From: Eudasyphora cyanicolor
Lineage: Eukaryota; Arthropoda; Insecta; Diptera; Muscidae
DNA: 64,000 bases
Reading direction: 5' to 3'
Assembly: GCA_963930755.1 (NCBI GenBank)
Contig: OZ005738.1
Span: forward strand, 199,792,248-199,856,247
Shown piece after piece: positions 22,312-34,164 of the stretch; position 1 is the first letter of the stretch, and each line of letters opens with the position of its first letter. Below the pieces are notes generated by a model. It was not told the origin of the DNA and ran no database searches. It worked only from the letters and a program-made list of their open reading frames with translations. A program made the position numbers and the translations under genes.

Positions 22312-22389
22312 TTTAAAAATTTGTGTTCCAAATATAGTTTCTTTTGATTCAAACGTATAAAAAGGCGATTTTGCCCGTGTAGGCAAAAA

Positions 22390-23410
22390 CCGAAAGCTGC
22401 TATTATTGTATGAAAGCAATTCTGGCATGATTGGTGAAAAGGAGGAGCTGATCCATATCATCAGTCTAAAGCTTGTTTTAAGATCACGACATTTGCACAA
22501 TGTACGTGGATCACGTTGTGCTTTTGTTTTACACCATACTGTACATGGCCAGCTCTATAATACAGCATCCTGTTTTTGTTCCAAACATATTCTGCTTAAA
22601 ATATACAGATGTTTAGGGTACACTCGAAATATATTACACTGGTCGACACAACTTTTGGGTCTGACTTCAAATTTTGGTTTCTTTTTTGTTACAGAGCTTA
22701 TAAAGGGAAAATATTTCTTTTTTGTTTGTTTTATGAGGCTTTTATTTAAAAAATACTAAAATTTACTCCAAAAATATGATTTTGTAAGATATCCTCGAAA
22801 CCGCTGAACGGATAGAAAATTGTATTGTATGAAGATGAAGGCTACCTAACTTTGATTTTTTTAAACTTTCCTGAACCAATTCGGAGAAATTGTTCTCTAA
22901 TTATGCCATAATATTAGGTGATAATTTAGCCAAAAGCGTTATTTCTTTGAATTCTCGCGAGAAACCGTGATATTGAAAAAATATAGAGGTTGAATCAAAT
23001 AGTTTGTTATAACTCGAGAATTATTCATCCGAATTAGTTCTGGTAGATTTTATAAATTTCAATATTAAGTAGCCTTCAACTTCTTACAACACCATTTTCC
23101 ATCCGTTCAGCTGTTTCGCCGATATCTTACAAAACATTGAAAAAAATAATCGATTTTTTGAGAAAATTTTATTAATTTTCGAATAAAAGCCCCATAAAAC
23201 AAACTAAAAATGCACAATTGTTATATTTTTATGAACATATCGTAAAGTCTGATCGGTCATGAATAAAATGAGCCCATTCCGAAGAAAATCGATGCATAAT
23301 TTAAAAAGTTGTCGCTGATTTAGTATGGTTATAACTTAAAAACTTTCTTATCGATCTAAAATTTACAAAAACAAACTTTAAAAGCTAAGAATATATATTT
23401 TGTCGTTTTT
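22390..23410. other. unassigned AT-rich interval
   Basis: A somewhat more complex segment (about 22390-22620) precedes strongly AT-rich sequence. Frames of about 100 codons lack motifs. I see no gene. Confidence 0.35.
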
Positions 23411-23419
23411 TGATGTCTA

Positions 23420-23646
23420 CACTGAAACAAAATTTGTCATAAAATTAAAGAATTGCTCCAAAAACGTCCTTAGTCTTCAAAGTAAGTACATTTTGCAATT
23501 AAAATACAGATAATTTCATTAATATTAAATAATTTACTTAATTTTAAGTAAATTTTCTTAATGTTAAGTACAAAATTTACTTATTTTGATGACTAAGGGC
23601 GTCTTTGGAGCAATTCTTTAATTTTATGAAAATTTTTTTTTCAGTG
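23420..23646. mobile_element. 227-bp palindromic MITE, TA target
   Basis: CACTGAAACAAAATTTGTCA and its inverted partner end (TTTTTCAGTG) are flanked by TA (23418-23419, 23647-23648). The arms pair over roughly 60 bases including ATTAAAGAATTGCTCC / GGAGCAATTCTTTAAT and CGTCCTTAGTC / GACTAAGGGCG. The loop is AT-rich with repeated TTAAGTAA words. Non-coding. Confidence 0.88.
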
Positions 23647-23704
23647 TAGCATCAGAATCTATGCATTAAAACAGATGCTCAAGAAAAAAGTTTGTTTTTT
23701 TGTC

Positions 23705-24081
23705 CGGTTTTACACACAAATATTATATATTTGGGTAGATGTTATTCTAAACAAATCATTGTTTCCGGCCTAATATATTTTATTTGGAGCTATTATTTAC
23801 GAAATAAATATTTATTTGAAATTATGTATTCAGAAAATATGTCAATAACTCAATTTTAAGATAAGTTTTATGTTTTTCATCAATTGAACGTTCATTTTTT
23901 TAGAAATCTTATATGTTCATAAAATTCCTTTACAATCGAAATCGTATAATGTTGCACGGAGGAAAATCGCCATTTTTGATATGTTTGAATTAAAAAAAAA
24001 ATATTTTAAATATTATATATTTGTGAAAAAATAAATTTCATTTGGAAATCGTGATATTTTGTATAGACTTTTTTTTGTATA
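23705..24081. repeat. two fused partial copies of the TA MITE
   Basis: A forward 5' half (about 23712-23950, with TATATTTGGGTAGATGTTAT and TCTAAACAAATC) abuts the start of a reverse copy at about 23953 (GCACGGAGGAAAATCGCCAT, TTTTGATATGTTTGAAT). The reverse copy is then interrupted by the hAT element at 24090. Confidence 0.55.
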
Positions 24082-24089
24082 GATTGAGG

Positions 24090-25894
24090 CAGGGCTGTGA
24101 AGTCGAGCCAACACTACTCGACTCCGACTCCCGGAGTAGAATTTTAAAATCATTCGACTCCGACAGCAGCTCCGGCAGTTAAATAACATAAATTTCTGAA
24201 ATTATTTTTCTACGTGAGTTCATGTTATTGATAATAAGATATAGCTTTATTTATTTATCGACGCTTTATTTGGAAGTTTGCAACTAATATGACAATTCTT
24301 TCAACATGGAATCATGATAAAATGTTCATCAATCACTGCCCCTGGTTTAATAAACCACAATTTTTGAAATTATGTTCGCTTCAGGAAACCAGTTTATTCG
24401 TTAGTTATTAAACCCTACACGCTGAAAAAAAATCGCTTCTGTAGTATATTGTCCCAAACATATTCGGCTTGAAACATATATATGTTTAGGGTACACTCTA
24501 AACATATAGTATTTGGTACACACAAACAAATTTATATTTGGGAAGATGTTGTTCTAAACAAATCTTTGTTTACATCGCAATATGTGTTTACTTTGGACGA
24601 TTGTTTTCCGAAGCAAATAATTATTTGCATTTAAGTATTCAGAAAATACCTAAATTGTGTTTAATATTTCGGTAATTCAAACCTAATTTTTTAGAAAATT
24701 TTCAGTCGTAAAAATTGAAATCGTATAATCTTCGATCGAAATATATTACTTGGAGGATTGACAACTAATGATGGCTTAGAATACTCAGAAATTTTAAATG
24801 ATTGATTTAAAACAGAAGTTACTGCTGCTTCTGTATTATAACTGGGTGTTCAATTCGAAAACAAAAAAATTAAAACTGAAATTCGAAAAATTCAACAAAA
24901 GTTTCGAAAATTTTTTTAAATAAAATATGTTTGGAGAAATTCCTAAACAATAATTTAATTTTATTCAAACACATATTTTATTTGAGAAACTTAGTTTGCA
25001 AATATTATATGTTGTAACATATTAATATATGAGTTCCAAATATATTTTATTGTTTTTCAAATAAAATGTATTTGCTCAGAAATACATAATATTTAAAAAT
25101 TTGTGTTCCAAATATATTTCCTTTCGATTCAAATATATCAAAAAAGGCGATTTTGCCCCGTGTACACCACACTATGGTACAGGAGGTTATACTTTTTTTT
25201 GTAGATTTGTAAAAAATGCTACAGCTAGACATACCTTAAAATATACCGTTCTACTCAGAATCACTAGCTGTCCGTCTGTCCATCTTAAGTTGTTCGTTAA
25301 GTACAGGTCGAAATTTCACTACGATTCTGCTAAAATTTGGCAATAAGAACTCTTTCACACAAGGGAGGAAACCTATTGGAATTGGTGAAAATCGGTTCAG
25401 GTCGATATTGCTCCCAAATACGAGTATAAATGTTTCTTTAGATTTGGTCTTGTAACGCTTTGGAAGATGCATTTCACATTCAATAATTTTTTTAATTTAG
25501 GTGCGTAGAATTTTTTTTATCCGAGAACGCATATTCTCGAATTTTAAAAAATTATGTTTAGATTTATAAGGTAATTATCTCATATTTATATTTACAATAT
25601 CTGAGTTTATTCTGCTCTAACAAGGTGTTGTACGGTATCATATAGTTGGCTTCGCTCGGTCATTCCTTACTTGCATTTTACTCGCTTAGGAATAGTGTAT
25701 AGTCATGCATAAATGCTTATTTTGTTAGCTTAATATAATCAGAGCTTTCCTAAAACTGTTTTACGATTTTTTAAAATTTTTGTGTGCAAAAGTTCTATCA
25801 CAATTTGCACAATACATCTCGGAGTCGCAGTCGACCCTAACTATTCGACTCCGGACTCCGACTCCGGGCAAATTTCCCCGACTCCACAGCCCTG
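24090..25894. mobile_element. second copy of the CAGGGCTGTG hAT, with nested MITE
   Basis: Starts CAGGGCTGTGAAGTCGAG and ends CCCCGACTCCACAGCCCTG, with an exact 8-bp duplication GATTGAGG on both sides (24082-24089, 25895-25902). Relative to 16623-17570 it is inverted. It contains the MITE 24418-25162 and, right of that, the same captured HINE-like fragment as the other copy. Confidence 0.95.
24418..25162 (+). mobile_element. 745-bp TA MITE, reference copy of the family
   Basis: The ends CACGCTGAAAAAAAATCGC and GGCGATTTTGCCCCGTG pair imperfectly and are flanked by TA (24416-24417, 25163-25164). Joining the flanks restores AACCCTACACCACACT, a phrase also present at the other HINE-like repeat (28140-28155 in reverse), so both ends and the TA duplication are secure. 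No coding capacity. This is the clearest copy of the family that recurs at about 6395, 19151, 26642, 28222, 33720 and 57340. Confidence 0.92.
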
Positions 25895-25902
25895 GATTGA
25901 GG

Positions 25903-26449
25903 AATACTACTTTACGAAACAAAAACAAAATTTTTGTTTATGGTAAAGTTTTTTTTTTAAATGTTTTTCTAAAATTCCAATTTTCATGGAAGGTACCTTT
26001 AGTAGTTGGAACATAAGAATAAGCTCGATAATACCGGGATACCATTTAAATTAAAGGATATAATGAGGGCTGGAAATGCTAAAAACATCGCTTTCGCGTC
26101 GAAACGGAAGTTTAGTAACTGTCGTTAAAAGAATTGGAAAAAACGTTTTTATTTTCAAATAATACTTTTTTTGCTGGCACGATAAAATAATAAAGGCATC
26201 ATTCATCATGGGAATTTAACAGAAAAATTCAACAAAAATTTACCATACATTTTTTTTTAAATAATTTTTTGCGTGTTTAGTACACAATATTACACCAGAA
26301 AATGTTATGCACAGCCCTTCGACAACATGTTTTTTGCATAGTGAAATCAATAAAATGGAGCGCATGTAAAAATATGTAAATGTAAAAAAATGCCGGTATA
26401 ATGAAATCATTATTTTGCGGTACATTCTAGCGATCAGACCATTGAAACC
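25903..26449. other. AT-rich, no gene seen
   Basis: Flank of the hAT element, with no feature recognised. Confidence 0.4.
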
Positions 26450-27671
26450 AGGGATGTAACGAATATTAGCATGCGAAAGCGAATTATTCGCATCATTTTT
26501 AACTTTCGCATTCGCAAAAACCATCTTTGGAATATTCGCTTTCGCATTCTCCTTCGCAAAAATATATTTCAGTATTCGCTTCCATTTGTTAACATTTTCA
26601 TATTCTTAACAGCTTCACACATTTTGAAGATGTTAATACCACACGCTGAAAAAAATCGCTTCTGTAGTATATTGTCCCAAACATATTCGGCTTGAAACAT
26701 ATAAATGTTTAGGATACACTCTAAATATATAATATTTGGTACACACAAAGGTTATATATTTGGGAAGATTTTGTTCTAAACAAATCTTTGTTTACTCCCA
26801 ATTTTTTTTGTTTGGGACTATTATTTTTCGAAACAAATTAAAAATTTGCACTTAAGTATTCAGAAAGTACCTAAATTGTGTTATATTTTTCAGTAATTCA
26901 AAATATTTTTTTTTAGAAATTTTTAATGTTCGTAAAAATAATAAATAATAATTGAAATCCTATAATTTTGGATCAAAATAAATTTTTCGGTGGATTGACA
27001 ACTAATGATGGCTTGGAATACTTAGAAATTTGAAATGATTGATTTGAAACAAACGTCAATGCTGCATTAGGTATCATAACTGGGAGGTAGATACAATTAG
27101 GAACCAAAAAAAATTAAAAATTAAATGAAGTCAACACAAGATTTGAAATTATTTTTTAAATAAAATATATTTGGAGAAATTCCTAAACAATAATTTTATT
27201 TGTACTTAAACAAAAGTATTTGAGAAATTTAGTTTGCAAATATATTTTGTTGTAATATATTAATATATTCGTTCCAAATATATTTTAATGATTTTCAAAT
27301 TAAATTTATTCGCTCAGAAATATAAAATATTTAAAAATTTGTGTTCCAAATATATTTTCTTTCGATTTAAACATATCAAAAAAGACGATTTTGCCCCGTG
27401 CACTGAAAACCTTTGCTACTATCTTCAAAAAAATTTAAAAAAATATATTTGTCCTTGTGGTAACAGGAGGTCAAACTATAGAAAACATCCTTAATACTTG
27501 AATATCCTGGAGAAGTATCAATTCTGGTCCCTAATTTTGTAGTACTAAAGGGTCAAACTATTATTCGCTTTCGCAAAAATGCACATTTCACTATTCGCTT
27601 TCGCAAAAATTCATACTTCACTATTCGCTTTAGCAACAAATATATTTCAATATTCGCTTTCGCTAAAGTCA
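26449..27671. mobile_element. second copy of the TAGGGATGTAAC hAT, interrupted
   Basis: Begins AGGGATGTAACGAATATTAG and has the same GCGAAAGCGAAT words as 4713-5161, in reverse orientation. The central non-repetitive part (GCTTCACACATTTTGAAGAT ... GTGGTAACAGGAGG ... ACTTGAATATCCTGG) matches the other copy reversed. The right arm ends at TTCGCTAAAGTCA without the last ~20 bases. It is interrupted by the MITE 26642-27400. Confidence 0.8.
26642..27400 (+). mobile_element. TA-MITE family copy nested in hAT
   Basis: Starts CACGCTGAAAAAAATCGCTT and ends GACGATTTTGCCCCGTG, carrying the full set of family marks between. The flanking dinucleotide is CA on both sides rather than TA. 759 bp long, no coding sequence. 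Confidence 0.88.
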
Positions 27672-27904
27672 GTAGGTTCTATAAGATATAAGTTGTAACA
27701 TTATATAAAAATTTCCGCAGAATATTGTTGTTTTAACGTAGTGAAATTGTTGTGTATCGTCGGGAACATACGAATTTCTAGTTTTTGGATGAACCATAAA
27801 GTGTTTTATTCTAATGAGAGCTAATCCTTAAATATTCCTCTTTCTTTAATGTATTTCAATTTTTCTGATTATTATGCCAACTTAGCTAAAAACCAGTAAA
27901 GAAC

Positions 27905-28162
27905 GGCTATATAATATATAATACCCTACACCACTCTCGTAATATTAAATAACTCTGAAATATAAATCAGCACGATCGACGAACAACTTAAGATGGACAG
28001 ACAGACGGACGGACAGACATGGTTAAATCGACTCAGCTAGTGATTCTGAGTCGATCCGTATAATTTAAAGTGGGTCTAGCTATAGTATTTTCAGGTGTTA
28101 CAAACATCTGCCATGAAACAAACTTATAATACCCTGTACCACAGTGTGGTGTAGGGTATAAA
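27905..28162 (+). mobile_element. short element of the second HINE-like family
   Basis: Begins near TATAATACCCTACACCACTC and ends CCACAGTGTGGTGTAGGGTA, a 3' hairpin. It has a (GACAGACAGACGGACG) tract near 28000 and CTCAGCTAGTGATTCTGAGT. This is the free-standing form of the fragment captured in the hAT copies at 16920 and 25163. Confidence 0.7.
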
Positions 28163-28221
28163 AACGATTGGATTTAAAATACAGCTTCTATAGAACTAAA
28201 GGGCCAAATCGGACGAAAGAT

Positions 28222-28842
28222 AAAAAAATCCCTTCTGTAGTATATTGTCCAAAACATATTCGGCTTGAAATATACATATGTTTAGGGTACACTTCAAATA
28301 TATAATATTTGACACACACAAATATTAATGTTTGGGAGGATATTGTTTTAAACAAAAAAATATGCTCCCATTCAAATACTTTTTATTTGGAACTGGTATT
28401 TCCGAAACAGTTTTTCAGATGTTCAAAGAGCATTTTTTGTTTATAAATTTTATATCTTTATAAAATCTAATTAAAACTTAAATCGAATAATCGTTTGTAA
28501 ATATAAATCATATAAATTAAGAAAATTTTAGCTATAAAGTTAAACACGAAAACTAGGAAAAACTAACTAAAATTCGAATAAGTCAGAAATGTTTTAAAAA
28601 TCTTTTTTAAATAAAATATATTTGGAAAACTTCTTAAACAATAACTTTGTTTGTGTGTAAACATATATTTTATTTGTGAAATTCAGTTTGCAAATAAATT
28701 ATGTTCTAACATATTAATATATGCGTTCCAAACATAATTTCTTGATTTTTAAATAAAATGTATTTGTTAACAAATATATAATAGTTAAAAAAATCGTTTC
28801 CAAGTATATTTTCTTTCAATTCAAACATATCAAAAATGATTG
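28222..28842 (+). mobile_element. TA-MITE family copy, right end lost
   Basis: Marks TTCTGTAGTATATTGTCC, CGGCTTGAAATATACATATG, TTGGGAGGATATTG and CATATTAATATATGCGTTCC appear in family order. The right tip is replaced by HINE sequence at about 28843. Confidence 0.75.
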
Positions 28843-29511
28843 TTTTTAAAGATATAAGTCGTTAACTTTTGGTGTAAAACGGTCCATTTGTGTGGGAGGT
28901 ACCAAAAGGGGCTGTAAAATAATGTCCATTTTTTACCGGACTATAGGCGCTACGAAAACATTTTACTGTACAAAATTTCATTTATTTTTACGCACTTTTA
29001 TTAAAGGTATAAGCAATTCAATTTTGATGCAAAATGGTCCATTTGTGTGGGAGGTACCAAAAGGGGCGTGGCAACTTCGCCCATTTTTCTCGGGGTGATA
29101 GCGACTTTCAAAATAATACAATGCGTGGAATTTCAGAAGATTGTAATAAGTAGTATAGAAGTTATTAAAGAATCAATATTTCACTAAATATTAACCCTTC
29201 GTGTGGGAGGTACCAGAAGGAGTGGACCAATATGGCCCATCTTCGAACTTAGCCGGAGATAGAAAAAAATATTACCATATACCGAATTTGAAGTCAATCG
29301 GTTACTCCTTTCGAGAGTTATCGTGCGCACCAGCCAGCAGACACACAGACAGACAGACAGGCAGACAGACAGACAGACAGACAGACAGACGGACGGACAT
29401 TGCTCATTCGACTTAAAATGACCCAAAACGGATTTCCTCCGAACATACTTAGGGTCTTAGATCACTCCTTCGATGTGTTACACTTTTTTCTGTAGCAAAT
29501 GATATATACCC
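28843..29511 (+). mobile_element. HINE-like element, 5' truncated
   Basis: Carries two core units (GTGTGGGAGGTACCAAAAGG near 28890 and 29048), the variant terminal unit (GTGTGGGAGGTACCAGAAGG near 29201), a (CAGA)n tract at 29340-29400 and the family end CTCCTTCGATGTGTTACAC through AAATGATATATACCCT. It lacks the left hairpin. Open frames over the CAGA tract (Cys-Leu-Ser-Val repeats on the minus strand) are microsatellite products. Confidence 0.8.
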
Positions 29512-30362
29512 TGGTCTTCTCCTTCTGGTACCTCCCACACAAAGGGTTAAAATTTAGTGAAATATTGATTCTTTAATAACTTCTATACTACTTACTCGAA
29601 TCTTTTGAAATTCTGCACATAATATTAGTATATTAGTCGCTATTAACTCGAGAAAAATGGGTGAAGTTGGCATGCCCCTTTTGGTACCTCCCACACAAAT
29701 GGACCATTTTGCATCAAAATTTAACTGCTTATAACTTTACCACAAGTGCATAAAAATGCTTGAAATTTTCTACAGTATAATGTTTTTGTAGCGCCTATAG
29801 TCCGGTAAAAAATGGGCATTATTGTACTGCCCCTTTTGGTACCTCCCACACAAATGCACCATTTTGCACTAAAAGTTAACAGCTTATAACATTAATAGCA
29901 GTGCATAAAAATACTTGAAATTTTGTACATGGTAATGCTTTTGTAGTGCCTACAGTCCAGTGAAAAATGGGCGTTATTGCCACGCCCCTTTTGGTACCTC
30001 CCACACAAATGCACCATTTTGTACCAAAAGCTAACAGCTTATAACATTAATACCAGTGTATAAAAATACTTGAAATTTTGTACAGTGTAATGCTTTTATA
30101 ATGCCTATAGCCCAGTGAAAAATGGGCGTTATCACCACTCCCCTTTTTGTACCTCCCACGCAAAATGGTCAGTAATACCACAATTTAATATCTCATAACG
30201 TTAATATACCAGTCCACATAAACGCTGGTGTGTATTTCCTAAACCCGTACCAGAAGGGATCAAAATTTACAGAATAATTCATGTAATATTCAATATTACA
30301 TTACTCACAAAGTGAGGGTATACCTTAGTCGGTTTACCCGACTAAAACTTTCTTACTTGTTT
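29512..30362 (-). mobile_element. HINE-like element, opposite orientation, 3' truncated
   Basis: Starts at CCTTCTGGTACCTCCCACAC in reverse orientation and runs through three core units (about 29672, 29830, 29990) to the left-end hairpin TTAGTCGGTTTACCCGACTA near 30330. Together with 28843-29511 it forms a tail-to-tail pair fused at the variant unit. Confidence 0.8.
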
Positions 30363-30364
30363 CT

Positions 30365-30440
30365 GAATACTTAAATGCAAAAAGATCTTTGTTTCGGAAA
30401 TAATAGTCGCAAATAAAGAACTATGTATTAGGATGGAAAT
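30365..30440 (-). repeat. TA-MITE scrap
   Basis: TTTCTGAATACTTAAATGCA and TCTTTGTTTCGGAAATAATA match the MITE's inner 5' part in reverse. Only about 70 bases remain. Confidence 0.5.
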
Positions 30441-33400
30441 AACGGTTTTCTTCCGATTCGATTCTTTTTCAGCGTGCATGTGTGCAGAAGTTCAAGCATT
30501 CGTGGTTACATAAACCTACAAACCGGCTTTCGGTTTTCGATTTCGACATGCCTACATTTTGCCTCAAAATCTTCAAAGTTTTGTAGATATCAGTTGGTGT
30601 GTGCTTTACCCCCGCTACATTAACGAATGAAAATGCAATACTGTGAGAAGGTGTAGAACGAATAACATGTTGTTACCCTGCAGCTAAAATCATTTCTAGT
30701 TGCGTATTGAACCAGTCATAAGCTAGTTGCAATGTGACCTATGCAAACCCATTCGCATATCTGCAACAAAAACGATTATCTGAGCTGCTTTAAAGTACTT
30801 GCTTGGTACCTACATGGTGGTTGCAGATCGACACGTTCGTCTCTCTCCCGTCAGCAGGAGGGGAATAAGCAAAAACGATTGTCTGAACTGCTTTACGAGC
30901 AAATACTTGCTAGGCGGTGGCAGAGTAAATGTGTCTTTCTCCCACCTCCATTCTCTTGTACTCTTTACGCTCAAATATAGTAATAACTGAACTAGATATG
31001 AACTAGTACTGAATTGTAAACAAATGAACTAGTTGGGTGCCTATGACAAGCCAATGTTAAAATCGATAGTTCGTTTTATGAAAAAAGGACAGATATGTTA
31101 CTAGTTTGAAGTAAAAAGCAACTAGTATCTTTCTATATACAAACTATTCATTTTGGCTGCAGGGTATTAACAATAACATTTCTTTCGATGTAGTGCCTAC
31201 AGGCGCGATTGCTGGATAAAACGTGTCTATTGTAAAGCGCCGTTGCAGGTCTCTGCGTGTGAGAGCATTGCTTTGTCACTTTCGATAAGAGACGGAGAGC
31301 TCCGCCACTGCTTTTAAGGGATGAAATATTAACACAAATTACGGTCATACAGACAGACAGACATACACACATACTTACAAACGAGTGTGTGTGCACACTC
31401 GTTGCCTTCCAGTGTATGCACTTGGCATTATGCCTACTAACCCTATTTTCCAGTAGCGAGTCCTATTTTTGCGTGTTGTTGTTTCTTCCTTCTCTTCACA
31501 AAAACAACATCAACGCTAAGAGTGGGACACGGACGCGGACACGGACATGGATGCGGATATACATGCATTTCACTGACGGAGCGCCAGTGACGAAGGTTGT
31601 TTTTGTACCAAAGCTTCATTCGGTCGTTACGGGATGTTCGGTGTGGATCTGACACTTGTGTGCATTGGAGTTTTCTTCAAGGCGGTGGTATAAAGGCGAC
31701 AACGACAGAGTGTTAACACCGCAAAGGGGGGTTGAGAGGAAAGTGAAAACTCCGGGAACGTGAGCAGGTTTGGAGGGTGAACTCGAATGCGTGTGTGTGT
31801 TTCGTTTGCATAAAAACATAAATCGCCAACAAGCAATCAATCTACCGCACCGCACAGCGCTGCGCGTTCTGCCCCTGGGAAGGCACAGTATGCAGACATG
31901 CGACATGCGACAGGCACGAGTGTCAATGAGTGAGTAAGTGTGCCTTCGTGTACGCAATCTATCCTGGAACAACGGAAAACTGGAAGAGCGTTTGAGTCCT
32001 TCGTGAAGTTCCCTGCGAGCGCAAAGCAAACATGCTGCATTCTGTTGTTTGTTTCCTTGCCATAGAGTCGTAGTAAGCGCTAACTGGAAGGAGAAATCAA
32101 AACAAAAGAAGCAATAAACGACACTCGTATTACATATTACAAAAAAAACGCAAACAAAAACAAACAACAAAACGAATCGAAACCAAACATTAGTGAAAAG
32201 GGCAAAAAGGAAACGACGAGACGCATAATAAAGTAACCACATTGATGACAATCGATTCGTTTCGTTCTTCCTACATTCGTGGAAAACAATGTGGCAACGC
32301 TTAAGGAGAATTTATCGATTTTCCACTTCCTTCGAGTATCTGCAACATTGGACGGACGAACGAACGAACGAATGCAGCGCTACTACTCGAATGCGTGGCT
32401 CCAGTATAGGGATTTCTTAAGCGTGGGAGAGGAGAGCACGCAAGGAGTAGTGGTGGACATGGGGCACGACACACTTCCAATTACTTTGACACTATTTGTT
32501 TGCAGTGGCACCCCATCATCATTCGAGTGACTTGAAATGAATCCCGACCCGTTGCTCCATCCCTCAGCAGACGGAGTGCGCACACGCTGTCTCCGCTTGT
32601 GGCTGCAATTCGCATTGTTGCAGCAGGATACACATCTACATCCAAAAAACCATCCATCCAGTCTGCTTTAGTGTTTGTGCAATGCAGAAAAGTGAAGATT
32701 GCATTTAAAAATAGAACACAGTTCCAAATCCGAAAAGGACCTAAACAAAACAAAATCGAGTACAATTAAAGAAACTAAAAGAAAGGAAAAAGTGAAACGA
32801 GATAAGAAAGCCTGCAAAAAGATAACAATTAACGATTAACTGCAGTGAAAAACACGAAATCAGATTCGATTATTGCAAACTCGGTTTACTATTCAGGAAA
32901 ATTCTCGCCCGAAAAAAGTGTATCTCCCAAAGGGCTTCGGAACGGGCAAACGGACAAACGCACACTCTCACTTTCGATTGTGGACCCGCAAGTGATACGA
33001 ACGAACGAACAAACAAACATACGAACAACTTAAAGCAATTCCTTTAACATTATTTAAAGCAATCCCATATTCACATTCGAATAGGATACATTAACAAAGC
33101 CACGACCTCCTAACGCCCCCCAACCACAACCAAACCTTCATTCTCCCGCGTCTCGTCATCAGTAATTGTTGTAAACATTTTTTATAAGTGCACTTAAAAG
33201 GCTGATTTTTAACAACAACAACAACAAATACGGTTAATTACTAAGTTTTATCTAAAAAGAACCCCCAAAAACGAACAAAAAAATCAATCAAAATTCAAAA
33301 TCCAATTTTTCGTATTAAAAAACCGCAACAAGACATAGTGAAACTTAACGACAACATCTGTGATTTCGCTAATCGGATCTTGTCCAAGCGATTTATTTCT

Positions 33401-33717
33401 TAAATGTTGTGAATCCATGTGTTTCTTGTACACGTCCGTACACGACTCCCGTTTGAGTAACTGAATAACGGAATAACTGATTAAACATTGTATGTCCTGT
33501 AACACCACAAGTACCAATCAACATAAATACATACATACATATGTACGAGCACATAAATGCCGATATACGAGTATGCATAACTCCATTCCAAAGTGTGTTA
33601 AGTCGAAACAGGAAGCTTTCCAAGGAATTTGCATGGAATATTAGAAAAATGAAAAATGCAATGACCCATAAAACATGCTGAGTCGACTTGGCATACTTCA
33701 GATTGAAAGCATCGCTA
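30441..33717 (+). other. repeat-poor block; candidate promoter and 5' UTR region
   Basis: None of the repeat families seen elsewhere appears in this 3.3-kb block, and it is visibly less AT-rich. At 31689-31695 there is TATAAAG; from about 32080 to 33300 the + strand is A-rich with AAACAAAAACAAAC, GTGAAAAACACG and (CAA)n words typical of long fly 5' UTRs. The frames on either strand (up to 211 codons on the minus strand at 31616-32251) have no motif. An imperfect direct duplication lies at about 30770-30820 and 30868-30920 (AAACGATT(A/G)TCTGA(G/A)CTGCTTTA). A link to the exon at 38830 is inference. Confidence 0.35.
31689..31695 (+). promoter_or_regulatory. possible TATA box
   Basis: TATAAAG in the context GGTGGTATAAAGGCGAC inside the repeat-poor block. 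The motif is suggestive only; no clear initiator was seen 25-30 bases downstream. Confidence 0.25.
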
Positions 33718-34164
33718 TACACGGTGAAAATCACCATTTTTGATATGTTTGTATTGAAAGAAAATATATTTGGAATACTATATATGTGTGAACAAATACA
33801 TTTTATTTCAAAATCAAGAAATTTTGTTTGAAACGCATATATTAATATATTAGAACAAAATTTTTTTCGAACTAACTTTCACAAATAGGATATGTGTCTA
33901 CGCACAAACAAAGTTGTTGTTTAAGTAGTTTTTCAAATATATTTTATTTTTTAAAACATTGCTGACCTTTTCGAATTTTACTTAATAGTTAAAAATGTCA
34001 TAAGCTGAATTGGCTTTTGCTTTACAGCACTAATTTTAAATTTTTAAATATTCCAATTATCAATCCTTCAATGCAATATCGCTACAATTTCTAAAAAATG
34101 TAACGTTGATTTTCTGAAAAACTGAAATGTAATTTATAGTCACGAAAGATTATACGATTTAATT

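Larger units (their letters stand above)
19151..22384 (+). mobile_element. TA MITE copy split by a mariner and a Helitron
   Basis: Pieces at about 19210-19258, 20468-20790 and 22312-22384 read as one copy of the ~745-bp MITE once the insertions 19261-20465 and 20791-22311 are removed. The marks GGAGGATTGACAA, TGGGAGGTACAATTC, ATATATAATA|TTTAAAAATTTGTGTTCCAA and AAAAAGGCGATTTTGCCCGT follow in the family order. The left end is unclear. Confidence 0.75.

Noticed and set aside
29330..29410. Cys-Leu-Ser-Val repeat peptides near CAGA tracts (also 62870-62920, 3950-3980)
   Set aside because: Microsatellite translation inside HINE elements.
31616..32251. 211-codon minus-strand frame
   Set aside because: No motif; codons reflect an A-rich + strand. 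It overlaps the 5' UTR-like block and has an open frame on the other strand too.
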